Source: Tritrichomonas musculus (Eukaryota > Parabasalia > Tritrichomonadida > Tritrichomonadidae). Taken from it: a stretch of DNA of 64,000 nt. Location: NCBI GenBank assembly GCA_039105265.1, contig JAPFFF010000008.1, positions 2,232,001-2,296,000 of the forward strand, written 5' to 3'. How positions within the stretch are numbered: position 1 is the stretch's first letter; every line of letters begins with the position of its first letter. Position numbers and translations under genes: made by a program. This document shows, one piece after another, positions 21,857 to 31,369 of the stretch. The notes below the pieces were generated by a model. That model was not told the DNA's origin. It worked only from the letters and a program-made list of their open reading frames with translations, and did no database searches.

Positions 21857-22300
21857 TTAATGGAAAAATCTAAATAATAACAAAATAATTACAACGCATG
21901 CTGAAAAAGCTGAAAGATGATACAATACAGAAGCATTTTGTGATGATGAAGATCTTGATTTAATTGTGTCAGCAGCAGCTAAGCAAAGCAAACTGAAAAT
22001 TGATAATCCAATGCAAAATATAAAATGCATTTGATTAGATGTGAATCCGAGCATATTAACTTCAGTTTTTGTTGGCTTTGGAAGAGAAGGAGTTCTGGGT
22101 AGTGGCGGTGTAACTGATCTCTCTCTATGTCCTTTCCAATCAACATCATTATCATCAAGAATATTGGGAATTGCGGAACTTTTATTTCCTGACATTGGAG
22201 TTAGTTTCATTTTTGGTGGGGTCTGACCTCTCGGCGTTTTTGGAAAATATTGTTTTTCTGCTTTCGAATTTAAACCAAATGGTTTTTTCTTTTGGTTCAT
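21857..22300 (-). CDS. Small two-helix membrane protein, unknown
   Basis: 147 residues from the first ATG at 22300. The N-terminal ~80 residues are cytosolic-looking and carry repeated Thr-Pro/Ser-Pro sites (KTPRGQTPP, LTPMSG, VTPPLPRTPS), likely phosphorylation targets of Pro-directed kinases. Two hydrophobic segments follow: HFIFCIGLSIFSLLCLAAA (about 92-110) and LSAFSACVVIILLLFRFF (about 128-146, at the very C-terminus). The layout suggests a hairpin or tail-anchored protein of an internal membrane. I do not recognise a family. It is convergent with NAF1 and downstream of the Myb gene on the same strand. Confidence 0.6.
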   Translation of the reverse strand: MNQKKKPFGLNSKAEKQYFPKTPRGQTPPKMKLTPMSGNKSSAIPNILDDNDVDWKGHRERSVTPPLPRTPSLPKPTKTEVNMLGFTSNQMHFIFCIGLSIFSLLCLAAADTIKSRSSSSQNASVLYHLSAFSACVVIILLLFRFFH

Positions 22301-22651
22301 TATAGGAATCAATAATAATTTAACTTAGGTCAAATTAAGGTGATATTTGGTCTTAAGGAACCTGATTTTAAACGGTCACCGATATTCAATTAAAATTCGT
22401 GAATACAATGTAAGCAAGTAGCCTTAATTAGGGAATACAGAAAATTTACTGCTACACGATAAATACGGATATTTTTGATAAAGAAATAAAGAAGAAAAGA
22501 AATAAAGAAAATATTTTTAGATGATGTTGCAAAGTAATATATGAAAGTTTTATATAACTATATATCAAAACAAATCTATTAAAAAAGAAAAAAAGAAAAG
22601 ACTCATAGAATGGATCGAAATTTAAAAGTTTTAAAACGGAAATGGATAACT
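22301..22651. other. Intergenic
   Basis: 350 bases between two minus-strand genes. A slightly less AT-rich 100 bases around 22320-22430 sits upstream of the membrane protein gene and may hold its promoter. No clear Inr seen. Confidence 0.4.
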
Positions 22652-23341
22652 TTAAAACCCAAAATAGCAATCATCTGTATTCCCAGTAAGAATAGCACTT
22701 TCGGCTAAAAAATCATCAAAAGTATCATCTTGATCATCTGGGGTTTCCATTTCAATTGTTTGACTTTTAATTGAAGGAATAATGAATTCGTATTTTATAT
22801 TATTGCAGTTTGATGTGTTATTTATATTAATATTTGGCGTTTTGTTGTAATCAATTTTGAAATTTTTATTTCCAACTTGCATTTTTTCAGTATTACATTT
22901 TTGATATGGTATGATACATTTTCTTTTGGGATTTGACATTTTCTTTGCTAACTCTGAGGAGATTTCTACAATTTGGGAAGAAATTCGTTCATTATGCCTT
23001 TTTTTCAATAAAAATCTATTTTTAATATTTATATATGTTCTATTAGGAAAGAATTCAGCAATTTTTTTCCATTTTGGACCATATTCAGCATATTTTTGAT
23101 GTAATAAAATATCTTCCATTTCAGTCCAAGGAGAATTCGATACTTCAGGCGATAAATAATGCTTCCATCTTTCTCTACATTGTCTAATATTTCTTCCATT
23201 CATGTATAATGCGATTGATCCCCAATTATTTTCACCAAATTGATTAACAAGAGAAATAAGCTTTCGGTCTTCATCAATAGTAAACTTTGATTTTTGATGT
23301 GGTTTAATTATAATTTGTGGGGTATTGATTGATGTTTCCAT
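22652..23341 (-). CDS. R2R3-type Myb DNA-binding protein
   Basis: 229 residues. Two Myb repeats sit near the N-terminus: the first at about 17-65 (FTIDEDRKLISLVNQFGENNW ... RNIRQCRERWKHYL) and the second at about 70-118 (SPWTEMEDILLHQKYAEYG ... YINIKNRFLLKKR). The third Trp of each repeat and the recognition helices (RQCRERW, INIKNRF) are clear. Trichomonads have a large Myb family, some members of which bind promoter elements near the initiator and drive iron-responsive genes. The C-terminal half is Asn/Ile-rich with no domain and ends in an acidic DDQDDTFDDF patch that could be an activation region. Its targets cannot be read from the sequence. Confidence 0.9.
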   Translation of the reverse strand: METSINTPQIIIKPHQKSKFTIDEDRKLISLVNQFGENNWGSIALYMNGRNIRQCRERWKHYLSPEVSNSPWTEMEDILLHQKYAEYGPKWKKIAEFFPNRTYINIKNRFLLKKRHNERISSQIVEISSELAKKMSNPKRKCIIPYQKCNTEKMQVGNKNFKIDYNKTPNININNTSNCNNIKYEFIIPSIKSQTIEMETPDDQDDTFDDFLAESAILTGNTDDCYFGF

Positions 23342-23859
23342 TTGGCTGTCAATTGAGAAATGAATTAAAGAATGATCATGTGAGATGATATATCATTTTT
23401 GAAACTGAAAATTAATCACATTCAATTTTTCAATATCATTATTTATTTGATTGAAGGCGTTTTCATCACCTTTTTATTGAAAAGGTTGATGCTAGTTATG
23501 AAAAATCTGTATCAAAAAGTTCTCCCTCCGGGAAAAAAAAATTTTTGAAAGTATGGATTTTTTTTATATAAAATGAAAATTACCCGCCAGATCCATTCAA
23601 AAAATTCTGAGTTGTAAAATAACTGTTTTTTAAACTTTTTCAGATGATTTTTAAAAAAATTGATTAAACTTTTTCAGATGATTTTAAAAAAAATCGTTAA
23701 ACTTTTTCAATTTAATTTGGGTAAATAAGAAAAAAAAAATTAAATTAATTTTCGGCCAACATCTTTTAAAAAGTCTGTTGAAATTTTTAATAAATAAGCG
23801 CATTTTAGAAAACATCAAAAGAAGCAATTATCGAATCAATTCGATATTTTAAAATTATA
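23342..23859. other. Intergenic with short tandem repeat
   Basis: 518 bases between two minus-strand genes, with no ORF of note. It contains the tandem repeat annotated at 23632-23710. Confidence 0.5.
23632..23710. repeat. Tandem repeat, ~34-bp unit, 2.3 copies
   Basis: The word AAACTTTTTCAGATGATTTT recurs at 23632 and 23666, with a third partial AAACTTTTTCA at 23699, each separated by an A-rich run and an ATTG/TCGT end. Spacing is 34 then 33 bases. Confidence 0.75.
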
Positions 23860-25626
23860 CTATATTTGTGGTCTATTATGCATAATTTTATCAATTTCTT
23901 TTTTCATTTCTTCCATTTCATCATTTTTTTGCTTTAGAAGTTCATTTTCTTTTCTTAATTCATCAAGTTCAGAACCTTCTGCTGTCAAAGCGTTTACTTG
24001 CTCTCTTTTTTCTAAAAGCCTTGAATACAAGGTTTCGTACGTTTGATTCAAACTCTCTAATTGTGAAGCTAATTGATTTACTGGTTGGCTAGAAACTTCG
24101 CTTTGTTCGTCTGCACTTTGTTGATTAAATCCTTGTCCGATTGAGCTTATTGGTGACAGATTAAATATATCATTATTTTGTAATGGAAATCCAAATGTTG
24201 AATCATCATTTGGAGCTAAAGAAATGTTTTGTTGTTTGTTTGCAACTGGTTGATTTTTCTGAGGAGGTATTTCTATGGTGCTTAATTTTGGATTAATAAA
24301 TTTTTCTTTTCTTTCAGCTCTGATTCTTGCAATACTTCCTTTTAGTTCAGCCAGAGTTGCCTTCTTATCGTTAATTACTTTTCTTGAACGAAGAGCTTCA
24401 TTATGTTGTCTTTGTAATTCTTCAGCTGCGGACTTGGCGCGCGCTTTAAGATCAATTTCTCTATTTTGGAGCTCTTTTAATATATTTTCTGCTTCTCGTA
24501 GCTTAGATATCGATAATTCTGTTTTATTTGTAACATCATTATATGCATTTTCAAGTACTGCTTGATGTTCAGAAATAGCTTGTTTGTATTTTTGATACTC
24601 TTCTTGATTTGCATATTGTTCTTTTTGTATCATTTTGATTTTTCTCTTTTGTTCTTCTTCGGTTTTTTTTGCTTCAGAATAAGCTTGATTTAATCTTTCA
24701 ATTTCCAATTTTTGCTTTTTTCTTTTGTCTTGATATATTTGAGCTTGTTCTTGAATTCGTCTTTCTGATTCTTGGTATTGAATTCTAATTTGTTCAATAC
24801 CTTCTTCTCTTGATTTTTGCGATTGTGTAAGCGTCTGAACTTCATTTTGCAATTGAACTAATTTTGATTTTTTTTGATCAATTTCAATTTGCAATTTTTG
24901 TATTGTAGCATTTGATTCTGCTGCTTTTTCTTTGTCCAATTGTTCCTTTTCGTTCATAAATCTTTGTAGTTGTTGCTCTCTTTCATTTATTTCAAATCTG
25001 GCTCTCTGTTGAACAGTTCTGAGTGTTTCACTTAGCTCAGCATTTGATTTTTCAAGTTCTTCGATTTGGCGATCCATCTGTTGTTTTATTTGAACGTGTT
25101 CTGACGTCATTTTTTCAAGTTCTATTGCTAGCTTATTTCTCATTTCTTGAGCAATATTTTGTAATTCCGTAATTCTTTCGTTTTCTTCTGATATTGAATT
25201 AATTAAATTGGATTTTTGTTGTTGGTAATCTTGAAGTTTTTGATATTCTTCTTCTTGGTATCTTTGTTTTGCTTCGTTAAATTGTTCCTTAATTAATTCA
25301 TATTCAGCTTTGGCTTCATTTAAAATCTTTTGAGCTTTTTCCTCTTCTTCTAATTTCTCAGCTATTTGTTTTTCATAATTTGTGCATTTTTGATTTAATT
25401 TATTAACTTTATTTTGTTGTATTGCTTCATTTTCTTTAGCTGTTTCTATTTTTGCGGTGAGCTGCTTTAAGCTTGCATTTAATCGACTAATTTCTTGATC
25501 TCTTTGTTTAACAAGTTCAACATTATTTGCCAAACTTGATGTAATTTCTTTAATCTTGGCTTCAGTTTCTTTTATTTCTCGATCTTTGCTCTCAAATGCA
25601 GCAGTAATGGGAGCAAAAACATCCAT
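23860..25626 (-). CDS. Long coiled-coil protein, unknown
   Basis: 588 residues. From about 10 to 445 the sequence is almost continuous heptad-repeat coiled coil, very rich in Glu, Gln and Lys (KQRDQEISRLNASLKQLTAK, EEEEKAQKILNEAKAEYEL). A low-complexity Asn/Ser/Gln segment (about 455-515, with GFPLQNNDIFNLSPISSI) is followed by a second short coiled coil (about 520-585). This is the layout of cytoskeletal or basal-body scaffold proteins, and of proteins that trichomonad genomes often label viral A-type inclusion proteins because of coiled-coil similarity alone. I cannot name a family. A TTCATA initiator-like motif lies 22 bases upstream of the ATG. TBCA follows downstream on the same strand. 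Confidence 0.75.
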   Translation of the reverse strand: MDVFAPITAAFESKDREIKETEAKIKEITSSLANNVELVKQRDQEISRLNASLKQLTAKIETAKENEAIQQNKVNKLNQKCTNYEKQIAEKLEEEEKAQKILNEAKAEYELIKEQFNEAKQRYQEEEYQKLQDYQQQKSNLINSISEENERITELQNIAQEMRNKLAIELEKMTSEHVQIKQQMDRQIEELEKSNAELSETLRTVQQRARFEINEREQQLQRFMNEKEQLDKEKAAESNATIQKLQIEIDQKKSKLVQLQNEVQTLTQSQKSREEGIEQIRIQYQESERRIQEQAQIYQDKRKKQKLEIERLNQAYSEAKKTEEEQKRKIKMIQKEQYANQEEYQKYKQAISEHQAVLENAYNDVTNKTELSISKLREAENILKELQNREIDLKARAKSAAEELQRQHNEALRSRKVINDKKATLAELKGSIARIRAERKEKFINPKLSTIEIPPQKNQPVANKQQNISLAPNDDSTFGFPLQNNDIFNLSPISSIGQGFNQQSADEQSEVSSQPVNQLASQLESLNQTYETLYSRLLEKREQVNALTAEGSELDELRKENELLKQKNDEMEEMKKEIDKIMHNRPQI

Positions 25627-25646
25627 TAGTACGTTTATTTTTTACT

Positions 25647-25652
25647 TATGAA
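25647..25652 (-). promoter_or_regulatory. Candidate Inr of the coiled-coil gene
   Basis: On the minus strand TTCATA reads TCA-T-A with +1 opposite 25649, 22 bases before the ATG at 25626. Fits the trichomonad Inr. Confidence 0.38.
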
Positions 25653-25783
25653 ATAAAATTTAAAATTTTAATTGGTCAGATGAGGTTTGATATGAATAAA
25701 AAATCTATACAGATATAAAATAATATTATCATTATTTATTTAACCTGAAAAGGAACTGAATCCTTCGTTCAGATATATTTTAT

Positions 25784-26092
25784 TTAAGCAAGAAGACTCT
25801 TTGCTTCAATGACAAGTTCATCATCAGGATATTTTGTCTCAACATCTTTTAAGGCGTTACGAAGCTTCTTCTTGAAATCTTCAAGTCTACGTTCAACATC
25901 ATGGAGAGTTGATTCTGCTTCATCGCGCATATCATTTAAATGTTTCATCTCATAACTTCCTGGTTCATATGTTGCTGTTGCAACTTTGTCTTGTGCTTCT
26001 TGAAGCTCTTTTTGATATGATAAAACTTCTTTCTTGAGGCGTTTGACTGCTCCAATGTTGATTTTAAGTGGCTTTTGTTGTTGAGCGTTCAT
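25784..26092 (-). CDS. TBCA: Tubulin-binding cofactor A
   Basis: 102-residue chaperone that captures beta-tubulin released from the CCT chaperonin on the way to alpha/beta heterodimers, relevant here to flagella, axostyle and spindle. The whole length fits the three-helix TBCA bundle: LKINIGAVKRLKKEVLSYQK (about 8-27) corresponds to the IKTGVVKRLxKEkxxYEKE signature, followed by an EPGSYEMKHLNDM turn and a helix DVERRLEDFKKKLRNALKDV. Size matches the family (about 100-115). Single exon; stop TAA. Confidence 0.9.
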   Translation of the reverse strand: MNAQQQKPLKINIGAVKRLKKEVLSYQKELQEAQDKVATATYEPGSYEMKHLNDMRDEAESTLHDVERRLEDFKKKLRNALKDVETKYPDDELVIEAKSLLA

Positions 26093-26218
26093 TGCTTATT
26101 GAATAAAATTTTATTTTTTTATTTGACGAACGTTTAAAAATTTTATGATGTGATTTCCAATTATATAGGATTCTATATGTCCATATATGTATTCATTAAA
26201 ATTAATATATGTAATCAG

Positions 26219-26363
26219 TTTTTGACTGCTTTACACCGATCATTTAAGATGGAAAAAAATATATTTGATTATTTCTATATAAATGAATTATACTTTTTGA
26301 CTGCTTTACACCGATCATTTAAGATGGAAAAAAATATATTTGATTATTTCTATATAAATGAAT
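26219..26363. repeat. Perfect 70-bp tandem duplication (75-bp period)
   Basis: Bases 26219-26288 (TTTTTGACTGCTTTACACCG onward to AAATGAAT) recur identically at 26294-26363. The 75-base period keeps the reading frame, so an open frame (ATG 26177 to 26365) reads the same 23 residues twice, but that frame has no coding character and I do not call it a gene. Identity suggests a recent duplication. Confidence 0.9.
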
Positions 26364-26784
26364 AGTAATTAAATATTAATTAGTAATTAATAATTAATAA
26401 TTCTATTATTATATATAATATAAAATTTATGTTTTTTATAGCCTTATATCTTTAATATTATAAGATATTTTGGTTTTTTATAATATCTCAAAAAGTTCAC
26501 AATAAATGTTTTTTCTTAAAATAAATAACAAGATTAGAGCGGAATGATATTTTTCCATGTTAATTTAAATTAAAATGTTCTTTATATATTTGTATTCTGA
26601 TATCAATAATTCAAAATCCACGAATGAAAGACAAATAGTACATTTGAATTATCAAAAGAACATCAGAAAAAAAAAGTATAATAAATAAATATATTTTAAA
26701 ATAAGGAGAAACAAACATATTTTAGAACAAGAGTTAAAAGTGATAGAAAAAAGAAAAAAGAAATGATAGAAATAAACATAAAAT
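26364..26784. other. Intergenic, extremely AT-rich
   Basis: Runs of TAAT/ATTA. This is the 3' flank of the kinase gene. No gene or further repeat seen. Confidence 0.5.
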
Positions 26785-28359
26785 TCATTCACCGCTACTC
26801 ACCTTTGCCGTAAGCGCATTCAAAACTTCTTGGCATCCACGTACTAAAACAGAAAAAGATTCTTGTGTTCCACTGCATAATTGGAGTTGAATTGCTGTTG
26901 GAGCCTGCTCTGTTGAATCTTGGCCTTGTATAACAACATATAAGTTCTGTTGATGATGTCTGCATATGATTGTTTCATCATCAGGATGGAACCATTGCAT
27001 TTCAAATTGCCGCATGAGCAATTGAACGCCATACATTGCCATCGTTATATTCAAGGATGGGCATGAAATCAAATGAGTTTGTTCATATATGATCGGTTGT
27101 TGTGGCTGAATTGCCCATTCAGCTTGAATTGCAACAGAGTTAACAGATTCAAGTGATGTCCCTGCAACTGGGTATGCATGACGATGGAAAGGATCACTAC
27201 TTGTGGCTCCTATTGAATAAGATGTTTGGGATGGATCTAATAGAATCATCATGCCAGAGTCTGATGAATTTACATTCTGGAGGTCATTTTCAGATTCTGA
27301 ATCACCAATTGTACCTTGAGAAACGCCGCCAATACTTGAATCCCATTGAAGTTGTTCCAATGAAATTTGGGACGTTAGCATGAAATAAAAAACTTTGGCC
27401 ATTGTATGCCCAGGAGTAGCAAAATCTGTAGATAATTCATCCGCATCATTGTATCCAATTTTCTTCAATAGATCAAAAACTTCTGGCGCTACGGATTCTG
27501 GTGGAATTGGATCATTAAAAGAAGGATTAGGTAAAGGCGATGGTAAGACATAATCTTGGGGTAAACCCCATCTAAAGCATGGATGTGATTTGATTTGAGC
27601 AAGAGTTATTCTCTGTTTTGGATCTAAAGTAAGCATTCTGTGGATTAATTCTTTGATTGGCTCAGGAAATTGTGGCATTGAAAAAACTCCTTTTTTCACT
27701 TTTGCTAACAAATTTCGGATTGACTGATCATCAAAAGGTAAATAGCCAGCAAGTAAGGCGTATAAAATCACTCCACAGCTCCAAACATCAGCAGCGCACC
27801 CATCATATGGTTCGCCTCTAATTACTTCAGGGGCTGCATAGTGAGGAGAACCACAAGAAGTTTCAGCTATTGATGATTTAACATACTTTGCAAAACCAAA
27901 ATCTGCAATCTTTATGTTGTATTGATCATCAAGCAAAATATTTTCAGGCTTCAAATCACGGTGGCATATTCCGAGAGTATGCAAGTATTCAAGGCCATAA
28001 ATTATTTGTCTAAAAAACTTGAGCGCGATATCTTCTTTCAAGCGTCGATGCTCAACAAGAAAGTCAAATAATTCACCTTTGGATGCATATTCCAAAACAA
28101 TGTAAAGATGACGAGGAGATTCGAGAACGTCAACAAGTTTCAATAAATGTGAGTGCTCAACGAGGCGCATCAGAGCAATTTCTCGTTGAATTTTCACTTG
28201 GAGATTTGGACGTTGCTGAAAAGTCGTTTTTGTAATTATTTTAATTGCTACTTGTTGCTTTGTTTCTTGATTGATGGCAAGTTTAACCTTTCCTGTCGTT
28301 CCGATTCCTAGCGTTTTTATCAGCAAAAATGGCCCTATTTCTTGCTGCTGAGCTTCCAT
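26785..28359 (-). CDS. CAMK-family Ser/Thr kinase, BRSK/SNF1-like
   Basis: 524 residues. The kinase domain (about 10-268) is complete: glycine loop GIGTTGKV (18-25), VAIK lysine K40, catalytic HRDLKPEN (133-140), DFG 153-155 and an activation loop AETSCGSPHYAAPE (about 165-178) with the LKB1-type Thr at T167. GEPYDGCAADVWSCGVILYA is characteristic of the AMPK-related BRSK/SAD subgroup. After the kinase, FDLLKKIGYNDADELSTDFA (about 305-325) looks like the UBA-like helices of that family. The C-terminal ~120 residues (EMQWFHPDDETIICRH, LCSGTQESFSVLVRGCQEVL) resemble a kinase-associated KA1-type fold, less certainly. Likely role: polarity or energy-stress signalling in the cytosol. TGA stop. The start abuts a 413-base divergent region shared with the eIF4G-like gene. 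Confidence 0.9.
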   Translation of the reverse strand: MEAQQQEIGPFLLIKTLGIGTTGKVKLAINQETKQQVAIKIITKTTFQQRPNLQVKIQREIALMRLVEHSHLLKLVDVLESPRHLYIVLEYASKGELFDFLVEHRRLKEDIALKFFRQIIYGLEYLHTLGICHRDLKPENILLDDQYNIKIADFGFAKYVKSSIAETSCGSPHYAAPEVIRGEPYDGCAADVWSCGVILYALLAGYLPFDDQSIRNLLAKVKKGVFSMPQFPEPIKELIHRMLTLDPKQRITLAQIKSHPCFRWGLPQDYVLPSPLPNPSFNDPIPPESVAPEVFDLLKKIGYNDADELSTDFATPGHTMAKVFYFMLTSQISLEQLQWDSSIGGVSQGTIGDSESENDLQNVNSSDSGMMILLDPSQTSYSIGATSSDPFHRHAYPVAGTSLESVNSVAIQAEWAIQPQQPIIYEQTHLISCPSLNITMAMYGVQLLMRQFEMQWFHPDDETIICRHHQQNLYVVIQGQDSTEQAPTAIQLQLCSGTQESFSVLVRGCQEVLNALTAKVSSGE

Positions 28360-28772
28360 ATAAAAAGAAAATCAAGTGGCTGAGTCCGTTGATAAATAAA
28401 AAAAAACTTTTTTTGAATGCTTTACAAAAAAATTTAAATAGAGTAGATCATACAAATTTTTCGTTTGTTTCAAATTTTTTATATATCAATTCTGCCTATA
28501 TGTTACAATTATTTGTTATAAATTTTAAATTTTTTGATAATATGAAATACGAAATTTTGTTGAAACTGAATTGGGAGTTTTATTTAATAAGACGAAAATA
28601 TTCCAAACAATGAAGTTGTCAAAAATCAAAGCTTATTATGAAATTAAAAAATCCATATTTTTTGCGTATTATTGATGATGAAGATTTTCTCTTTTTTTAA
28701 AAGGGTGAAGAGATAAAGAAATGAAATGCAACTATTGAAATATTTGAATTAAATATCCTATTTTTTTTAAAA
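28360..28772. promoter_or_regulatory. Divergent intergenic region (kinase / eIF4G-like)
   Basis: 413 bases between opposite starts. AT-rich with long T and A runs next to each ATG. No clean TCA-Y-W motif within 25 bases of either ATG, so the start sites are not assigned. Confidence 0.35.
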
Positions 28773-30956
28773 ATGAATCAAAAAACTAGCACTATTTCAT
28801 TTCAGCGACAACCACAGCCATCCCAGCCCCAACAAAATCTCCCGCCCGTGCCGCCACCACAGCAGACACCAGAAATTACTCAACCTTCGCAAGATTCTCT
28901 AAATATTAGAACTCAACACTCGCTAGAATATACATTCACGTCAAAAAATCATTATGGAAACCAAACATCGCATAGGTTTCCAGCACAAAGAACTCTATCT
29001 GACAAAATTTCTATTCAGAAGTCTACTCCAATAATAGAAAAGCCGAAAGATGGAGGCGCACTTTTATTTAAAAGAGGTGATCAACAAATCACAATAGAAA
29101 AAAGGCTTCAACCGCAAAAAAGTCTGCAAGATAATCCTTCTATTTCTATTCAAAAACCTTTTTCTATTCAGAAACCCAAAAGAGATAAAAATCCTATTAT
29201 TTTCACTCGTCCAAAGTTATCTTTTTCCGAGTTGCTTAGCGAATGGAAAAAATTAGACGAAAACGAGAATTTTTCTCCTTTTCAAATCCGTAGTAAAGGA
29301 TATATCATTTTAAAGAATTATGTTTTTGAAACTGATAGAGGACCTCAAAGTAGTCCTGTGAGATCATCCCGTGGAAGACAAAATCAAGGTCGTGGGAAGC
29401 GGCCTCAATTTACACATAGTCCTTCGGTAGCTACTTTAGTTGAGCTCAATTCAAATAGATTCATTTCAACTCAATTAGAAAAAAATATTGGAGAATGGGA
29501 TGACACCTCCGATGAAGCTTTTAAGATTAACATTAACCAAATCTTAAATCGATTAACACCTAAAAACATGGATCAGAGTCTAACGGAAATCAAAGATCAA
29601 ATATCAATTGTTTCTAAATCTGCACCTAAACAAGGAAAGAAGAATATGTCAAGTAAAGAAAGAGAGCAATTTGTAGCCAAAACCCTTGTTGATAAAGCAA
29701 CAAAAGAGCAATCGTTTTCTGATCTTTACGCGCAATTCACTGCTAAATGTAGCCCAGACTTTATTGAGAAAATCATTGAATTAAATCATTCAACTATCAA
29801 TGATTCAATTGTTAACCCTGGATCTGAGTCAGATGAACTATCTTCTTTAATGTGCAATGGTAGCGCCAAATTCTTTGCTTCTCTTGCTTGCATGAATTTG
29901 GTACCAGATGAATCATTTTTTGATATTGTTATTTCATTGTTGAATGAGCTTAAAGACAAAGAAAATCCTCATTCCTATCACATTGAAATGCTAAACTCAT
30001 TTTATCTTAATATTACACCTGAAATTTCAGAAAAAATCGATGATAATCTTTATGATGAATTTTGGAATGTAATTGATGATCTAATGCATATGGCAACGCT
30101 CAAAAAGAGACTCTATTTCTTACTACTTGATATTACTGAAAAGCATGATAATATGCGAGAGCATCAAGATGGATCTCAAAATAACAATAAAGCTTCAGCT
30201 AACGAGCAATTTTCAAAAGAAAATATGAGCAAAGTTAGAGGTGCATTTTCATCTTATTTGGAATCATATACTTTGCCTGACATTGATCTTAAATCAAGCT
30301 CCTTCTTTTATGCTGCTATGGATATCTTTCCAGATCAATCAAAATATTACTTTGATTTTTGTCAATTTATTTGCTCAGTTCTAAAAAGCATGCACTCACA
30401 AAAAAATGATAATGCGCGAGTTCTTATAGATAGAGTTCAAAAATTCAGAGATCAAAATATAGAAGATGAATGTCCAAATATATGGGCCAATATATCCACA
30501 TTAATCAATATGCTTCTTCTTGAAGATTTACTTATTCTCGATAAAGCGAACGATATTCACAAGAAATTCCCAGAACCTGTATGGGATTTCTGCAACTCAA
30601 TGAAATGGTATCTTTACGATTTCCATGACTTTCGAGAAGCAATTCATGTTGATTCAAGATGGCCACTTGAATTATATGATGCTCTAAAAATGCCAGAAAA
30701 AATTGATAATATAAATATGAACAATTTTCCGATGTCCAGACTTATTTGTGTTGCATTAATTAGAACTTTGTATCAGAAATTTAAAGATTTTGATACGATC
30801 AACCTCCACACTTTCGCTAGATGGAAACCTGAACTTGCACTTGCCGCAAGAAGACATCCTGATACTTTTCGCTCTGAAATTGAAATTTTGCTCACTGATT
30901 TTGAAATGAAGAAAACTGTTGATCAATTTATTGAATACTGCAACAAAGAAACCTGA
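28773..30956 (+). CDS. eIF4G-like translation initiation protein (MIF4G domain)
   Basis: 727 residues. The N-terminal ~230 residues are disordered: Pro/Gln-rich at the start, repeated SIQKP words, and a basic RGRQNQGRGKRPQ patch likely to touch RNA. The MIF4G HEAT-repeat domain follows (about 240-470): NQILNRLTPKNMDQSLTEI and FVAKTLVDKATKEQSFSDLYAQFTAKC align with the VRxILNKLTPxKF and FxKAxxEPxFSxMYAxLC pattern of eIF4G, the scaffold that joins eIF4A and eIF3 to capped mRNA. A further helical region (about 480-727) may be an MA3/W2-like HEAT array, but I cannot confirm it. I see no classical YxxxxL-phi eIF4E-binding motif in the N-terminal part. Alternatives are other MIF4G proteins (CBP80, PAIP1, NOM1). 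TGA stop. Confidence 0.72.
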   Translation: MNQKTSTISFQRQPQPSQPQQNLPPVPPPQQTPEITQPSQDSLNIRTQHSLEYTFTSKNHYGNQTSHRFPAQRTLSDKISIQKSTPIIEKPKDGGALLFKRGDQQITIEKRLQPQKSLQDNPSISIQKPFSIQKPKRDKNPIIFTRPKLSFSELLSEWKKLDENENFSPFQIRSKGYIILKNYVFETDRGPQSSPVRSSRGRQNQGRGKRPQFTHSPSVATLVELNSNRFISTQLEKNIGEWDDTSDEAFKININQILNRLTPKNMDQSLTEIKDQISIVSKSAPKQGKKNMSSKEREQFVAKTLVDKATKEQSFSDLYAQFTAKCSPDFIEKIIELNHSTINDSIVNPGSESDELSSLMCNGSAKFFASLACMNLVPDESFFDIVISLLNELKDKENPHSYHIEMLNSFYLNITPEISEKIDDNLYDEFWNVIDDLMHMATLKKRLYFLLLDITEKHDNMREHQDGSQNNNKASANEQFSKENMSKVRGAFSSYLESYTLPDIDLKSSSFFYAAMDIFPDQSKYYFDFCQFICSVLKSMHSQKNDNARVLIDRVQKFRDQNIEDECPNIWANISTLINMLLLEDLLILDKANDIHKKFPEPVWDFCNSMKWYLYDFHDFREAIHVDSRWPLELYDALKMPEKIDNINMNNFPMSRLICVALIRTLYQKFKDFDTINLHTFARWKPELALAARRHPDTFRSEIEILLTDFEMKKTVDQFIEYCNKET

Positions 30957-31369
30957 TGATGTAATAAGAACTATATGTTACTCCTCAAGAAGAAATTGTT
31001 TTTATTATCATTTTTATTTCTTTTTTCTATGTCTTTTATTAATATATTAATAATATATATATAAATGATATTTTGTTTTCATATTGGGTGTAATAGCTCC
31101 AAAAATGAAATCCAATAAAAACGCAATGATCAACATTAATAAAAAAACAAAACTAAATACATTTGTCATATCTCAACATACAAAACAAAAAAAAAGCGTA
31201 TAAATTTGAATATGGGGAAACATTTGACACTAAAAATCCATTTAAATTCTTAATTTGGAGAATCAGCTAAGTATGGAAAGAGTTTTGAAAATAATTATTA
31301 AATTAAGAAACCAAAAAAAAAAAAAAAAAAGATTTTGAGAATATATTTTTATGAATTAAAAATAAATAT
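30957..31369. other. Intergenic between convergent genes
   Basis: 413 bases with an A run at about 31314-31330. Probably holds both 3' ends. Nothing else seen. Confidence 0.5.

Noticed and set aside
23860..25626. Identifying the coiled-coil protein as a viral inclusion-body protein or myosin tail
   Set aside because: Only generic heptad composition supports this; coiled coils give spurious matches.
26177..26365. Small protein-coding gene with internal repeat
   Set aside because: The frame is created by extremely AT-rich DNA and a perfect duplication; composition is not coding-like and nothing resembles it.
28329..28613. 94-codon ORF overlapping the kinase start on the other strand
   Set aside because: It overlaps the kinase N-terminus and promoter, is Phe/Leu/Asn low-complexity and has no domain.
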